In this document: positions 36,443-43,334 of the stretch, in pieces
How positions within the stretch are numbered: the first letter of the stretch is position 1
Layout: every line of letters starts with the position of its first letter
From: Pedobacter soli
GTDB taxonomy: Bacteria; Bacteroidota; Bacteroidia; Sphingobacteriales; Sphingobacteriaceae
NCBI RefSeq assembly: GCF_900101435.1
Contig: NZ_FMZH01000005.1
Location: forward strand, 186,001 to 250,000
Reading direction: 5' to 3'
DNA: 64,000 nt
The notes under the pieces: generated by a model
What the model was told of the DNA's origin: nothing
What the model saw: only the letters and a program-made list of their open reading frames with translations
Database searches by the model: none
Translations under genes and position numbers: made by a program

Positions 36443-36462
36443 ATATCGGGAAAAGTCGATAT
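36443..36462. promoter_or_regulatory. ArsR-type operator (ATATCG-N8-CGATAT)
   Basis: Perfect inverted repeat ATATCG (36443-36448) and CGATAT (36457-36462). Its right arm touches the -7 element TACATTTG (36462-36469). The gene downstream is an ArsR-family repressor, and such regulators bind dyads at their own promoter. Confidence 0.65.
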
Positions 36463-36469
36463 ACATTTG
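36462..36469 (+). promoter_or_regulatory. -7 element TACATTTG of arsR-type gene, 4 nt before ATG
   Basis: TACATTTG matches TAnnTTTG, separated by CATC from ATG 36474. A near -33 box (TTGG) lies 20 bp upstream. Expected transcript is leaderless. Confidence 0.55.
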
Positions 36470-36473
36470 CATC

Positions 36474-36776
36474 ATGGATCAGGTAGAGATATTTAAAGCC
36501 CTTTCAAATAAAACCCGTTTGCAAATTTTAAACTGGTTAAAAGAACCCGAGAAAAATTTCCCGGAACAACCTAATGCCGATTTTGAAAACGTTGGCGTTT
36601 GCGTGGGGCAAATTCAATATAAGGCGGGCTTATCTCAAAGTACCATTTCCGAATACCTTTCTATTTTACAACGTGCCGATCTGGTATGCGCCACCCGTGT
36701 TGGGCAATGGACCTATTACAAACGCAATAAAGCAGGTATAGAAAAGTTAAGTCAAATCATCAATTCAACATTATAA
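36474..36776 (+). CDS. ArsR family transcriptional repressor
   Basis: 100-aa winged helix: MDQVEIFKALSNKTRLQILNWL is the family start, and AGLSQSTISEYLSILQRADLVCATRVGQWTYYKRN is the recognition helix and wing. It lacks the classical ELCVCDL metal-binding motif, so it likely senses a small molecule or redox state. ATG 36474 is chosen because a -7 element ends 4 nt before it. Nine bp before an OYE-type reductase: a repressor-enzyme operon for electrophile or nitro-compound response is likely. Confidence 0.92.
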   Translation: MDQVEIFKALSNKTRLQILNWLKEPEKNFPEQPNADFENVGVCVGQIQYKAGLSQSTISEYLSILQRADLVCATRVGQWTYYKRNKAGIEKLSQIINSTL

Positions 36777-36785
36777 TCCACGGAT

Positions 36786-37886
36786 ATGAACACAGATAGT
36801 TTATTCAGGCCATTTAGCCTTAAAACATTAAATACAAAAAACAGAATCGTAATGGCTCCTATGACCCGCTCATTTTCTCCGGGCGGCGTACCAACAGCTG
36901 ATGTAGCCACCTATTATACCAAAAGAGCGGCTGGTGAGGTCGGCTTAATCCTCTCAGAAGGAACGGTAATTAACAGGCCATCTTCTTCTGCCGATCCGAA
37001 CATTCCACATTTTTATGGAACCGAAGCACTAGCAGGATGGGAAAATGTAATTAAAGGAGTGCATAGTGCTGGTGGGCAAATGGGACCACAAATCTGGCAC
37101 CAGGGTATTCATGCCAATCATGCTTCTGGTTGGCTACCAAGTGCTCCATTTGAAGGGCCTTCATCTTTTAACAGTCCGGGATTTGAAAACGGCGTAGCGA
37201 TGACAGATGCCGCCATTGCCGATACCATTGCTGCTTTCGGGCAGGCAGCTGCTGATGCCAAAGCTCTTGGTTTTGATACTGTTGAAATACATGGTGCACA
37301 TCAATATTTAATCGACCAGTTTTTCTGGGATGCAACCAACAACCGCACCGATATTTATGGTGGTAAAACCTTAGCCGAGCGTACCCGTTTTGGCGTAGAA
37401 GTAATTAAAGAAGTACGTAAAAGAGTTGGTGAAGATTTTGCGGTAATTATTCGTTTATCGCAGTTTAAACCCGCAGTTTACGACTTTAAACTGGCCAAAA
37501 ACGAGCAGGAAATGGAACAATGGTTAACGCCACTGGCCGATGCCGGCATCGATATTTTCCACTGTTCGCAACGCCGTTTCTGGGAGCCAGAGTTTGAAGG
37601 TTCTGACCTTAACTTTGCAGGCTGGGCTAAAAAATTAACCGGCAAAGCTACCATTTCGGTTGGCTCGGTTGGTTTAGATGGCGATTTCTTTGGCGCTTTT
37701 GCCGGCCAAAGCTCACAACCCAGCTCTTTAGAAGAACTGGTACGCAGAATGGATCGCGGCGATTTTGACCTCGTAGCCGTTGGCCGACCGCTTTTAGCCG
37801 ATCCGAATTGGGTAGAAAAAATTAAAAACAATCGCACCGAAGAATTGAAAGGCTTTAGCAAAGAAGCTTTGATGCAATTGGTATAA
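36786..37886 (+). CDS. Old Yellow Enzyme family NADH:flavin oxidoreductase
   Basis: 366-aa FMN enzyme (NemA-like), reducing activated alkenes, quinones, nitro- or nitrate-ester compounds with NAD(P)H. MAPMTRSFSPGG is the FMN-binding start; IWHQGIHANHASGW, DTVEIHGAHQYLIDQFFWDATNNRTDIYGG and a late FDLVAVGRPLLADPNWVEK are family motifs. Length is right. Directly downstream of an ArsR-family repressor (9 bp), which probably controls it. Confidence 0.93.
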   Translation: MNTDSLFRPFSLKTLNTKNRIVMAPMTRSFSPGGVPTADVATYYTKRAAGEVGLILSEGTVINRPSSSADPNIPHFYGTEALAGWENVIKGVHSAGGQMGPQIWHQGIHANHASGWLPSAPFEGPSSFNSPGFENGVAMTDAAIADTIAAFGQAAADAKALGFDTVEIHGAHQYLIDQFFWDATNNRTDIYGGKTLAERTRFGVEVIKEVRKRVGEDFAVIIRLSQFKPAVYDFKLAKNEQEMEQWLTPLADAGIDIFHCSQRRFWEPEFEGSDLNFAGWAKKLTGKATISVGSVGLDGDFFGAFAGQSSQPSSLEELVRRMDRGDFDLVAVGRPLLADPNWVEKIKNNRTEELKGFSKEALMQLV

Positions 37887-38256
37887 CAAGCTTTATTTTT
37901 TCTTTTTAAGTTTAAAAAAGCACCTCGAAAGGGGTGTTTTTTTTGTGCTGTCAACTGTTAGGCTGTGGTGTCGGCTGTTACCAGCCGGCACATCTCAGTT
38001 CTATTAGATCAAGCTAATAAAATCTGTCGAATGGCAACATCTGACAGCACTCAGATTTTTAGCCTCGGAAAACACAGAAACCACGGAGATCGTTATGCTA
38101 TCGCCTGGTCCGTAATTTTGAGGAGGCTTTTTCAGCTGGAGGAATCCATTGATCTTTATAAAAGAAAATAAACTCGCCAATGACGAGAGATGTATAATTC
38201 TCCTCCAAATTCCATCGTTTTTCCGTAAATTCACCTCATCAAAAATCCCCATAATC
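37887..38256. other. Spacer with terminator and dispersed repeat fragment
   Basis: 37914-37945 holds the OYE terminator. 38065-38090 has an ACACAGAAACCACGGAGAT fragment of the dispersed intergenic repeat also present around 36120-36400. No gene is supported. Confidence 0.55.
37914..37945 (+). terminator. Terminator of the arsR-OYE operon
   Basis: A-rich stem with CACC/GGTG core and eight T residues, 27 bp after the stop codon. Confidence 0.8.
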
Positions 38257-39135
38257 ATGTCGAACATTAAACTCATTATCGAAGAACGCCCGGCCAATAT
38301 TGGCAATTTTATGGTTGGCAGATTACTGCCTTTCAGAGAGAAAAGAATGGTTGGTCCATTTTCTTTTATCGACCACATGGGCCCGGCAGCAATGAGCGAT
38401 CATGAAAACCTTGATGTTCCGCCGCATCCGCACATCGGCCTTTCTACTCTTACCTTTTTGTTTGAGGGCGAAATTACCCATAAAGATAGCCTGGGTTCTG
38501 ATGTGGTGATTAAACCCGGCCAGGTAAACTGGATGACTTCGGGAAGTGGCATTGTGCATTCGGAGCGTACACCAGAATATTTACGGCATACCGATAAAAT
38601 GCTACATGGCTTACAAATCTGGGTAGCCTTGCCAAAAGCACTTGAACAAATGGATCCGGAGTTTTTTCACGTCGAAGAAACCGATATCCCCGCATGGGAA
38701 CAAGATGGTGTTGCGATTAAATTAATTGCGGGCGAAGCTTTTGGCCGCAAATCACCTGTTCCGGTTTATAGTCCGCTGTATTTCCTAGAATTAAAAAGTA
38801 CAAGCCGCCAAAAAGTTAATATTGGCGATTCTCTTTTCGGCGAGAGTGCCCTGTACATTTTAGAAGGCGCCATAGAAAGCGATGGTCATATTTTTGAGCC
38901 ACGACAGATTTTAATTGCCAACGATGCCAAATTGTGTGAATTTACACTGCACGAAAACACAACCGTTTACATTTTTGGAGGTGAGCCTTTCCCCGAAGAA
39001 CGTTTCATTTACTGGAATTTTGTTGCATCGGATAAAGCGCTGATTGAAAAGGCTAAGCAAAAATGGCTGGAGCAAAGCTTCAAACCTGTACCAGGCGAAA
39101 CAGATTTTGTACCGCTACCGCAGCAAAGACAATAA
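38257..39135 (+). CDS. Pirin family protein
   Basis: 292-aa bicupin of the pirin family. The N-terminal cupin (about 20-130) has the metal ligands in VPPHPHIGLSTLTFLFEGEITHKDSLG and MTSGSGIVHSER. The C-terminal cupin is around 170-285. Pirins bind iron and some act as quercetinases or transcriptional cofactors; the role here is not defined. ATG 38257 (MSNIKLIIEER) is preferred to an upstream in-frame stretch. Single gene, followed by a convergent sigma/anti-sigma pair. Confidence 0.92.
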   Translation: MSNIKLIIEERPANIGNFMVGRLLPFREKRMVGPFSFIDHMGPAAMSDHENLDVPPHPHIGLSTLTFLFEGEITHKDSLGSDVVIKPGQVNWMTSGSGIVHSERTPEYLRHTDKMLHGLQIWVALPKALEQMDPEFFHVEETDIPAWEQDGVAIKLIAGEAFGRKSPVPVYSPLYFLELKSTSRQKVNIGDSLFGESALYILEGAIESDGHIFEPRQILIANDAKLCEFTLHENTTVYIFGGEPFPEERFIYWNFVASDKALIEKAKQKWLEQSFKPVPGETDFVPLPQQRQ

Positions 39136-39142
39136 AACAGGA

Positions 39143-40330
39143 TTAATTTCCTTTTCCGAACAAATTCATATTTACCGAAACGGCCACGCCGGTTGATGAT
39201 AAGCGTGAATTTCCATAACCAATATCGGTTAGCGGGATTTTCATGAATGGTTTGGCGCTGATACTTAAATTGTTATTTATTTTGTGTTGAAATTCGACAC
39301 CTACATTGGCAATACCTAAATAATGCTGGTTGCGGCCCCTCACTTCATAATCCTGCGGTCCCTGGTAAGCACCATTGTAGCTATAACTGTATTTCTCTTT
39401 TAGCATGAGGTAACTCGAAAGCCCGGTACTTACCGAAATGCTATTCCGGCTGTTCCCAAAAACCTTATAGTTAACATTTAAAGGAATATCAATCACATCA
39501 CAATTGGCATGGATATTTGAGGGTATAATTTTAAAAACGTAATTGCTATTCGGTTTATACAAGCTAAAGTCCGAATCGTAAATTTTCTTAGCATAGGTGG
39601 CCCCGGTAGTGATACTGAGTTTTTTGGTTAAACTATAAGTTGCTTCTACGCCAAAACCACCACTTAAACTGCTCATACCCGATTTTTGCACACTCGTTAA
39701 ATCGGGTGCAGCTAAAATACTCAATACCAACCGTGGTTTTTTATTCAAAACCGGTTGCTTAATCCGCTCTGGCTTACCGGTAGCTACAGAGGCAATCAGC
39801 TTTTGATCTTTAAAAGCTACCGGATCAAATTCAGTATGGAGCGCAGGTTGATAAACCATATCAGCCAATAAATTTGCGCGATCAGCATCCACCAAAACTA
39901 ACTTTGGCGTATTTGTTCCGCTCAAAACATTTTTCCCGACAGGTCTCTGTACAAATGGGTTCCTGTTAGCTTTATTAGCCACTAACCCTGCCGGATCAGT
40001 ATTTACTATCGGATCATTTGGTTTTAAATGTGTTTCTGTAACCTTAGTTGCATTATTTTCGGGATTAGCTTTGTTTTTATCGCGCCCACTGTTTTTCACT
40101 AAAGGATTAACACCAGCCGGTCCTTCAGTTGGTTTTACCAATAAAAATACAATCAATAGCATCGCTGCAATTGCCGCCGCAGCAGCAAGCCAAACCACAG
40201 GTATTACCCTTCGTTTTGGTTTCGGATGCAATCTTTCCTCCAGATCATCCCAATCTAAATCATTAAAAGGCAGATCGGGGTTCTCCAGTCCGTCCTTAAA
40301 CAATTTATCTATATCTTTTCCCTCTTTCAT
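39143..40330 (-). CDS. Anti-sigma-like membrane protein with C-terminal outer-membrane barrel-like domain
   Basis: 395-aa protein. N-terminal acidic cytoplasmic segment (MKEGKDIDKLFKDGLENPD, WDDLEERL). One membrane helix (about 45-66). A Lys/Asn/Pro-rich linker (about 67-160). The C-terminal part (about 195-395) has porin/PorT-like beta-strand patterns (TKKLSITTGATYAKKIYD, NSISVSTGLSSYLMLKEKYSY, LSISAKPFMKIPLTDIGYGN). The pairing of an inner-membrane anti-sigma-like start with a barrel-like end is odd but seen in Bacteroidetes. Its start codon overlaps the sigma gene by 4 bp (translational coupling). Confidence 0.75.
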   Translation of the reverse strand: MKEGKDIDKLFKDGLENPDLPFNDLDWDDLEERLHPKPKRRVIPVVWLAAAAAIAAMLLIVFLLVKPTEGPAGVNPLVKNSGRDKNKANPENNATKVTETHLKPNDPIVNTDPAGLVANKANRNPFVQRPVGKNVLSGTNTPKLVLVDADRANLLADMVYQPALHTEFDPVAFKDQKLIASVATGKPERIKQPVLNKKPRLVLSILAAPDLTSVQKSGMSSLSGGFGVEATYSLTKKLSITTGATYAKKIYDSDFSLYKPNSNYVFKIIPSNIHANCDVIDIPLNVNYKVFGNSRNSISVSTGLSSYLMLKEKYSYSYNGAYQGPQDYEVRGRNQHYLGIANVGVEFQHKINNNLSISAKPFMKIPLTDIGYGNSRLSSTGVAVSVNMNLFGKGN

Positions 40331-40950
40331 TGCATGTTTGTGTTTAACCTAACCTGTAAAAGGTTTCTATCTACTTCCGAATTTCTTACCTCGTAAGTTT
40401 TCGCTTCGGTAGCTTTTAACATTTCCTGTAATTTTTGTCTGGCTTTAAACAAATTCGATTTTGATGTGCCAACCGATATTTCCAGCATTTCGGCAATTTC
40501 TTCATGGCTGTACCCATCTATGGCAAAAAGGTTAAAAACCGTTCGGTAAGCCGGACTCAAGTTCTGCACCAGTGCCAGCAGATCATGATAGGCCAGTTTA
40601 TCGTATACAGAACTTACCTGCACAATGTTTTCGTGATCCTGAATATCAACATGATCGGCAAATTTTAAATTGGCACGGTAATAATCTATTGCAGTATTGG
40701 TTATAATCCGCCCAAGCCAGGGCATAAACGCTTTAGAAGTTTCGTATTTTGAAATATTTTTAAATGCTTTAAAAAAGCCATCATTCAGTATCCCCGCAGC
40801 ATCCAGCCGATCGCTAGTGTATCGCAAACAAATTCCCATAGCAAAGCTATAGAAATGTTTGTATAGTGCTTTCTGACTATCTCTATCATTTCTAATACAG
40901 CCCTGAATATGCTTTTGTATAGTATGTTCGGTATCGCTACTAGCGGTCAC
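40327..40950 (-). CDS. ECF-type RNA polymerase sigma factor
   Basis: 207-aa sigma-70 family factor. Region 2: DSQKALYKHFYSFAMGICLRY to PWLGRIITNTAIDYYR (about 30-100). Region 4: LVQNLSPAYRTVFNLFAIDGYSHEEIAEMLEISVGTSKSNLFKARQKLQEML (about 130-185). Start decided by the RBS: AAAGGAG precedes a GTG at 40950 (TASSDTEHTIQ...), so GTG is preferred to an upstream TTG. It overlaps the anti-sigma-like gene by 4 bp. Target promoters unknown. Confidence 0.9.
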   Translation of the reverse strand: MTASSDTEHTIQKHIQGCIRNDRDSQKALYKHFYSFAMGICLRYTSDRLDAAGILNDGFFKAFKNISKYETSKAFMPWLGRIITNTAIDYYRANLKFADHVDIQDHENIVQVSSVYDKLAYHDLLALVQNLSPAYRTVFNLFAIDGYSHEEIAEMLEISVGTSKSNLFKARQKLQEMLKATEAKTYEVRNSEVDRNLLQVRLNTNMQ

Positions 40951-41139
40951 ATGTTCTCCTTTCAAAACACATTACGGTAACCGATTACAAAAGGTTGCCT
41001 TTAAAATTTATTTTTTTGAAATTATTTTTATTTCGCTGGTTTTCACAAAAAATGTTGTTTCCGGAAGCAACTATTTACAAAGCCATGGCGTAATAGCAGC
41101 ATATTATTTTATTAAAGTTAAAACTAAAAACGAAATCTT

Positions 41140-42009
41140 ATGCTAATCTACTTAAAAAGAAACCTGTTGGCCTTAGCTTGTATGGCCCTGGTTATTACAG
41201 CCTGCAAAAAGAACAGTGCCGACGAACCCACTCCTGAACCTGTACCACAGAAAAAAGGGATCCAGCTGGCAACCAGTACCACATTTGGAGCGGTATTAAC
41301 AGATAAGGATGGAAAAACGCTTTACTTTTTTGCTTCTGATGTAGCAGGTACGCCAACCTGCAGTGGTGGCTGCGAAACAACCTGGCCAATATATTATTCG
41401 GCTGATGCCAGCACCGACCTCAACTTAAACAAAGCCGAAGTGGGCGAAGTAACCCGTGCCGATGGACGTAAGCAAAGTACTTACCGCGGCTATCCCTTAT
41501 ATTACTATGCCAGCGATGCTGTCGCCGGAGAAATTAAAGGTGATGGTGTGGGTGGAATCTGGTTTGTGGCCAAGCCTGATTATTCATTAATGATAGCCAA
41601 TGCCCAGTTAATTGGTGCTAATGGCAAAAGCTACACCAGTGCTTATGTAGAAGGAACCGGCAATACCAAATATTTTACCGATGCCTTTGGCAGAACGCTT
41701 TATGCTTTTGGACCCGATAAAAATGGGGTTAACAATTACACCAAAGGCGTTACCCAGGAAGGAATCTGGCCGGTTTATCAATCTGAAGTATTGATTGCAC
41801 CATCAGCTATTGCAAAAACTGATCTTGCTGTAATTACAGTCGCTGCAATTGGCAAAAAACAACTTACTTACAAGGGCTGGCCATTGTATTATTACGTACC
41901 TGATGCGAAAAGAGGCGATAATAAAGGTATTACTGTTCCAGGAACTGCAGCCCCGGGTTCAGTTTGGCCGTATGTGTATACCACAACTGCAGTTGCTCCG
42001 GCACCATAA
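41140..42009 (+). CDS. Lipoprotein with two secreted-repeat (COG4315) domains
   Basis: 289-aa lipoprotein: lipobox LVITACKKN, Cys in signal near residue 22. Two tandem repeats follow, each with GKTLYFFASD- or GRTLYAFGPD-like and CxxGCETTWP/GIWPVYQ-like segments, ending in YRGYPLYYYASDA and YKGWPLYYYVPDA. The first has the Cys pair (PTCSGGCETTWP). The repeats match the 'secreted repeat of unknown function' family (PF03640). Possible electron-transfer or ligand-binding role; unknown. Strong terminator after it. Confidence 0.88.
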   Translation: MLIYLKRNLLALACMALVITACKKNSADEPTPEPVPQKKGIQLATSTTFGAVLTDKDGKTLYFFASDVAGTPTCSGGCETTWPIYYSADASTDLNLNKAEVGEVTRADGRKQSTYRGYPLYYYASDAVAGEIKGDGVGGIWFVAKPDYSLMIANAQLIGANGKSYTSAYVEGTGNTKYFTDAFGRTLYAFGPDKNGVNNYTKGVTQEGIWPVYQSEVLIAPSAIAKTDLAVITVAAIGKKQLTYKGWPLYYYVPDAKRGDNKGITVPGTAAPGSVWPYVYTTTAVAPAP

Positions 42010-42036
42010 AAAATTTGAGGGTTAGGCGGGTAGAAT

Positions 42037-42070
42037 GGTCGGCTGGCAAATTTGCAGCCGACCTTTTTTT
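42037..42070 (+). terminator. Terminator of the secreted-repeat lipoprotein gene
   Basis: Nine-bp stem GGTCGGCTG/CAGCCGACC with a 9-nt loop and seven T residues; the tail reaches the stop codon of the convergent HIT gene. Confidence 0.93.
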
Positions 42071-42467
42071 ATGCTTCGAGTAAAGCCTGCCTGATTTTCG
42101 CAGCAGCTTCTGCCAATTCTTCGGTGGTAGGCTTTAGCTTTTCTTTGCTAAAGTTCATATCGCTCACATTGTTCATCGGAATTAAATGGATGTGTGCATG
42201 AGGCACCTCTAATCCAATTACCGAAACACCAACCTTTTTACAAGGGAAAGCAATTTTTACCCCTTTAGCTACAATTTTGGCAAACATCCAAAGCCCAACA
42301 TAATGATCCTCTTCCATATCGAAAATATAATCGACTTCGATTTTCGGAATTACCAGCACATGGCCAGCAGTTAATGGAGAAACATCTAAAAAGGCTAAAT
42401 ATTCAGCAGTTTCGGCTACAACATGTGCGCTGATTTCTCCTGCAACGATTTTTGAAAATATAGTCAT
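42069..42467 (-). CDS. HIT family protein
   Basis: 132-aa HIT-domain hydrolase or transferase of nucleotide phosphoramidates or dinucleotides. FSKIVAGEISAHVVAETAEYLAFLDVSPLTAGHVLVIPK is the family start; the histidine triad is VPHAHIHLIPM. ATG 42467 is selected; in-frame upstream sequence is a heptad array (42473-42514). Downstream of greA on the same strand. Confidence 0.93.
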   Translation of the reverse strand: MTIFSKIVAGEISAHVVAETAEYLAFLDVSPLTAGHVLVIPKIEVDYIFDMEEDHYVGLWMFAKIVAKGVKIAFPCKKVGVSVIGLEVPHAHIHLIPMNNVSDMNFSKEKLKPTTEELAEAAAKIRQALLEA

Positions 42468-42472
42468 TAAGG

Positions 42473-42546
42473 TAAAGGGTATAAAGGTTAGCGTTAAGCG
42501 TATGGCGCGAAGCGGTTTACCCATCTATCGCCATACGCCATATACT
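42473..42546. repeat. Heptad array between greA and HIT gene
   Basis: TAAAGGG, TATAAAG, GTTAGCG, TTAAGCG, TATGGCG, CGAAGCG (42473-42514), then an inverted copy (TATCGCC, ATACGCC, ATATACT, 42526-42546). The two halves pair through GGCG/CGCC. Confidence 0.75.
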
Positions 42547-43019
42547 TATCTCGAGATCTCGAGTACTTCGAATTGCATTTTACCTGCAGGCACTTCGATT
42601 TCGGCAAATTCGCCAACCGATTTACCCAGTAAGCCTTGCGCAATAGGCGATTTAACAGAAATTTTTCCTGTTTTTAAATCAGCTTCACTCTCGGCCACCA
42701 ATTGATAAGTCATGGTAGCACCGTTTTTAACATTTTTTATTTTAACGATAGATAATGCAAGCACTTTCGATAAATCTAATCTCGACTCATCAATTAAACG
42801 TGCATTGGCCAACGTATTTTGTAATTTGGCTATTTTTGCTTCATGCAACCCCTGTGCCTCTTTAGCTGCATCGTATTCTGCATTCTCCGATAAATCACCT
42901 TTATCCCTTGCTTCTGCAATTGCTTTAGATATAAGCTGACGACCGGTTGTAGTTAGATAATGTACTTCTTCTTTCAATTTATCCAACCCCTCTTGGGTAT
43001 AGTATGTTACCTCTGTCAT
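42546..43019 (-). CDS. greA: Transcription elongation factor GreA
   Basis: 157-aa GreA. N-terminal coiled coil (about 10-75: GLDKLKEEVHYLTTTGRQLISKAIAEARDKGDLSENAEYDAAKEAQG) with the conserved acidic tip (GDLSENAEY). The C-terminal FKBP-like part contains TYQLVAESEAD, then SVKSPIAQGLLGKSVGE. It stimulates RNA cleavage by backtracked RNA polymerase. Its leader carries a hairpin followed by a T-rich run (43050-43092), so attenuation is possible. Confidence 0.96.
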   Translation of the reverse strand: MTEVTYYTQEGLDKLKEEVHYLTTTGRQLISKAIAEARDKGDLSENAEYDAAKEAQGLHEAKIAKLQNTLANARLIDESRLDLSKVLALSIVKIKNVKNGATMTYQLVAESEADLKTGKISVKSPIAQGLLGKSVGEFAEIEVPAGKMQFEVLEISR

Positions 43020-43049
43020 TGCTCTTTTAATTTTTATTCAAACGCTATA

Positions 43050-43092
43050 AAAAACAAACAAGACTACATAGTTGGTTTGCTACATAGTCTTG
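43050..43092 (-). promoter_or_regulatory. Terminator-like hairpin in greA leader
   Basis: On the minus strand, CAAGACTA and TAGTCTTG (arms 43085-43092 and 43059-43066) flank a loop containing a direct repeat ACTATGTAG, followed by TTTGTTTTTT. It lies ~40 bp upstream of the greA start codon and could attenuate or stop transcription before greA. Confidence 0.5.
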
Positions 43093-43334
43093 CTTCAATT
43101 ATAACGAAGATAAATTGTGGAAATTACAAAAGCAAATAAATTACCATGATTTTTCAGTTTACCCATGTTTGAGTAAGATTATGGAATTAGCTTAAACATT
43201 ATTTCAATCCTTCAAAACTTAAAAATCCAATCATTTTACCAATATGCGAAGCTCACCAAATCGTAACATTCAGTCATACACCCCTCCGAAATTCAATCAT
43301 TAATTCTATTTTTAGCTTAAAATTATTCGTAAAA

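Noticed and set aside
36223-36444. 73-codon minus-strand frame in the 36 kb gap
   Set aside because: It lies wholly in mosaic direct repeats, and its translation mirrors the repeat rather than a protein family.
37965-38171. 68-codon plus-strand frame upstream of the pirin gene
   Set aside because: No family features; it overlaps a dispersed repeat fragment and ends before the pirin start.
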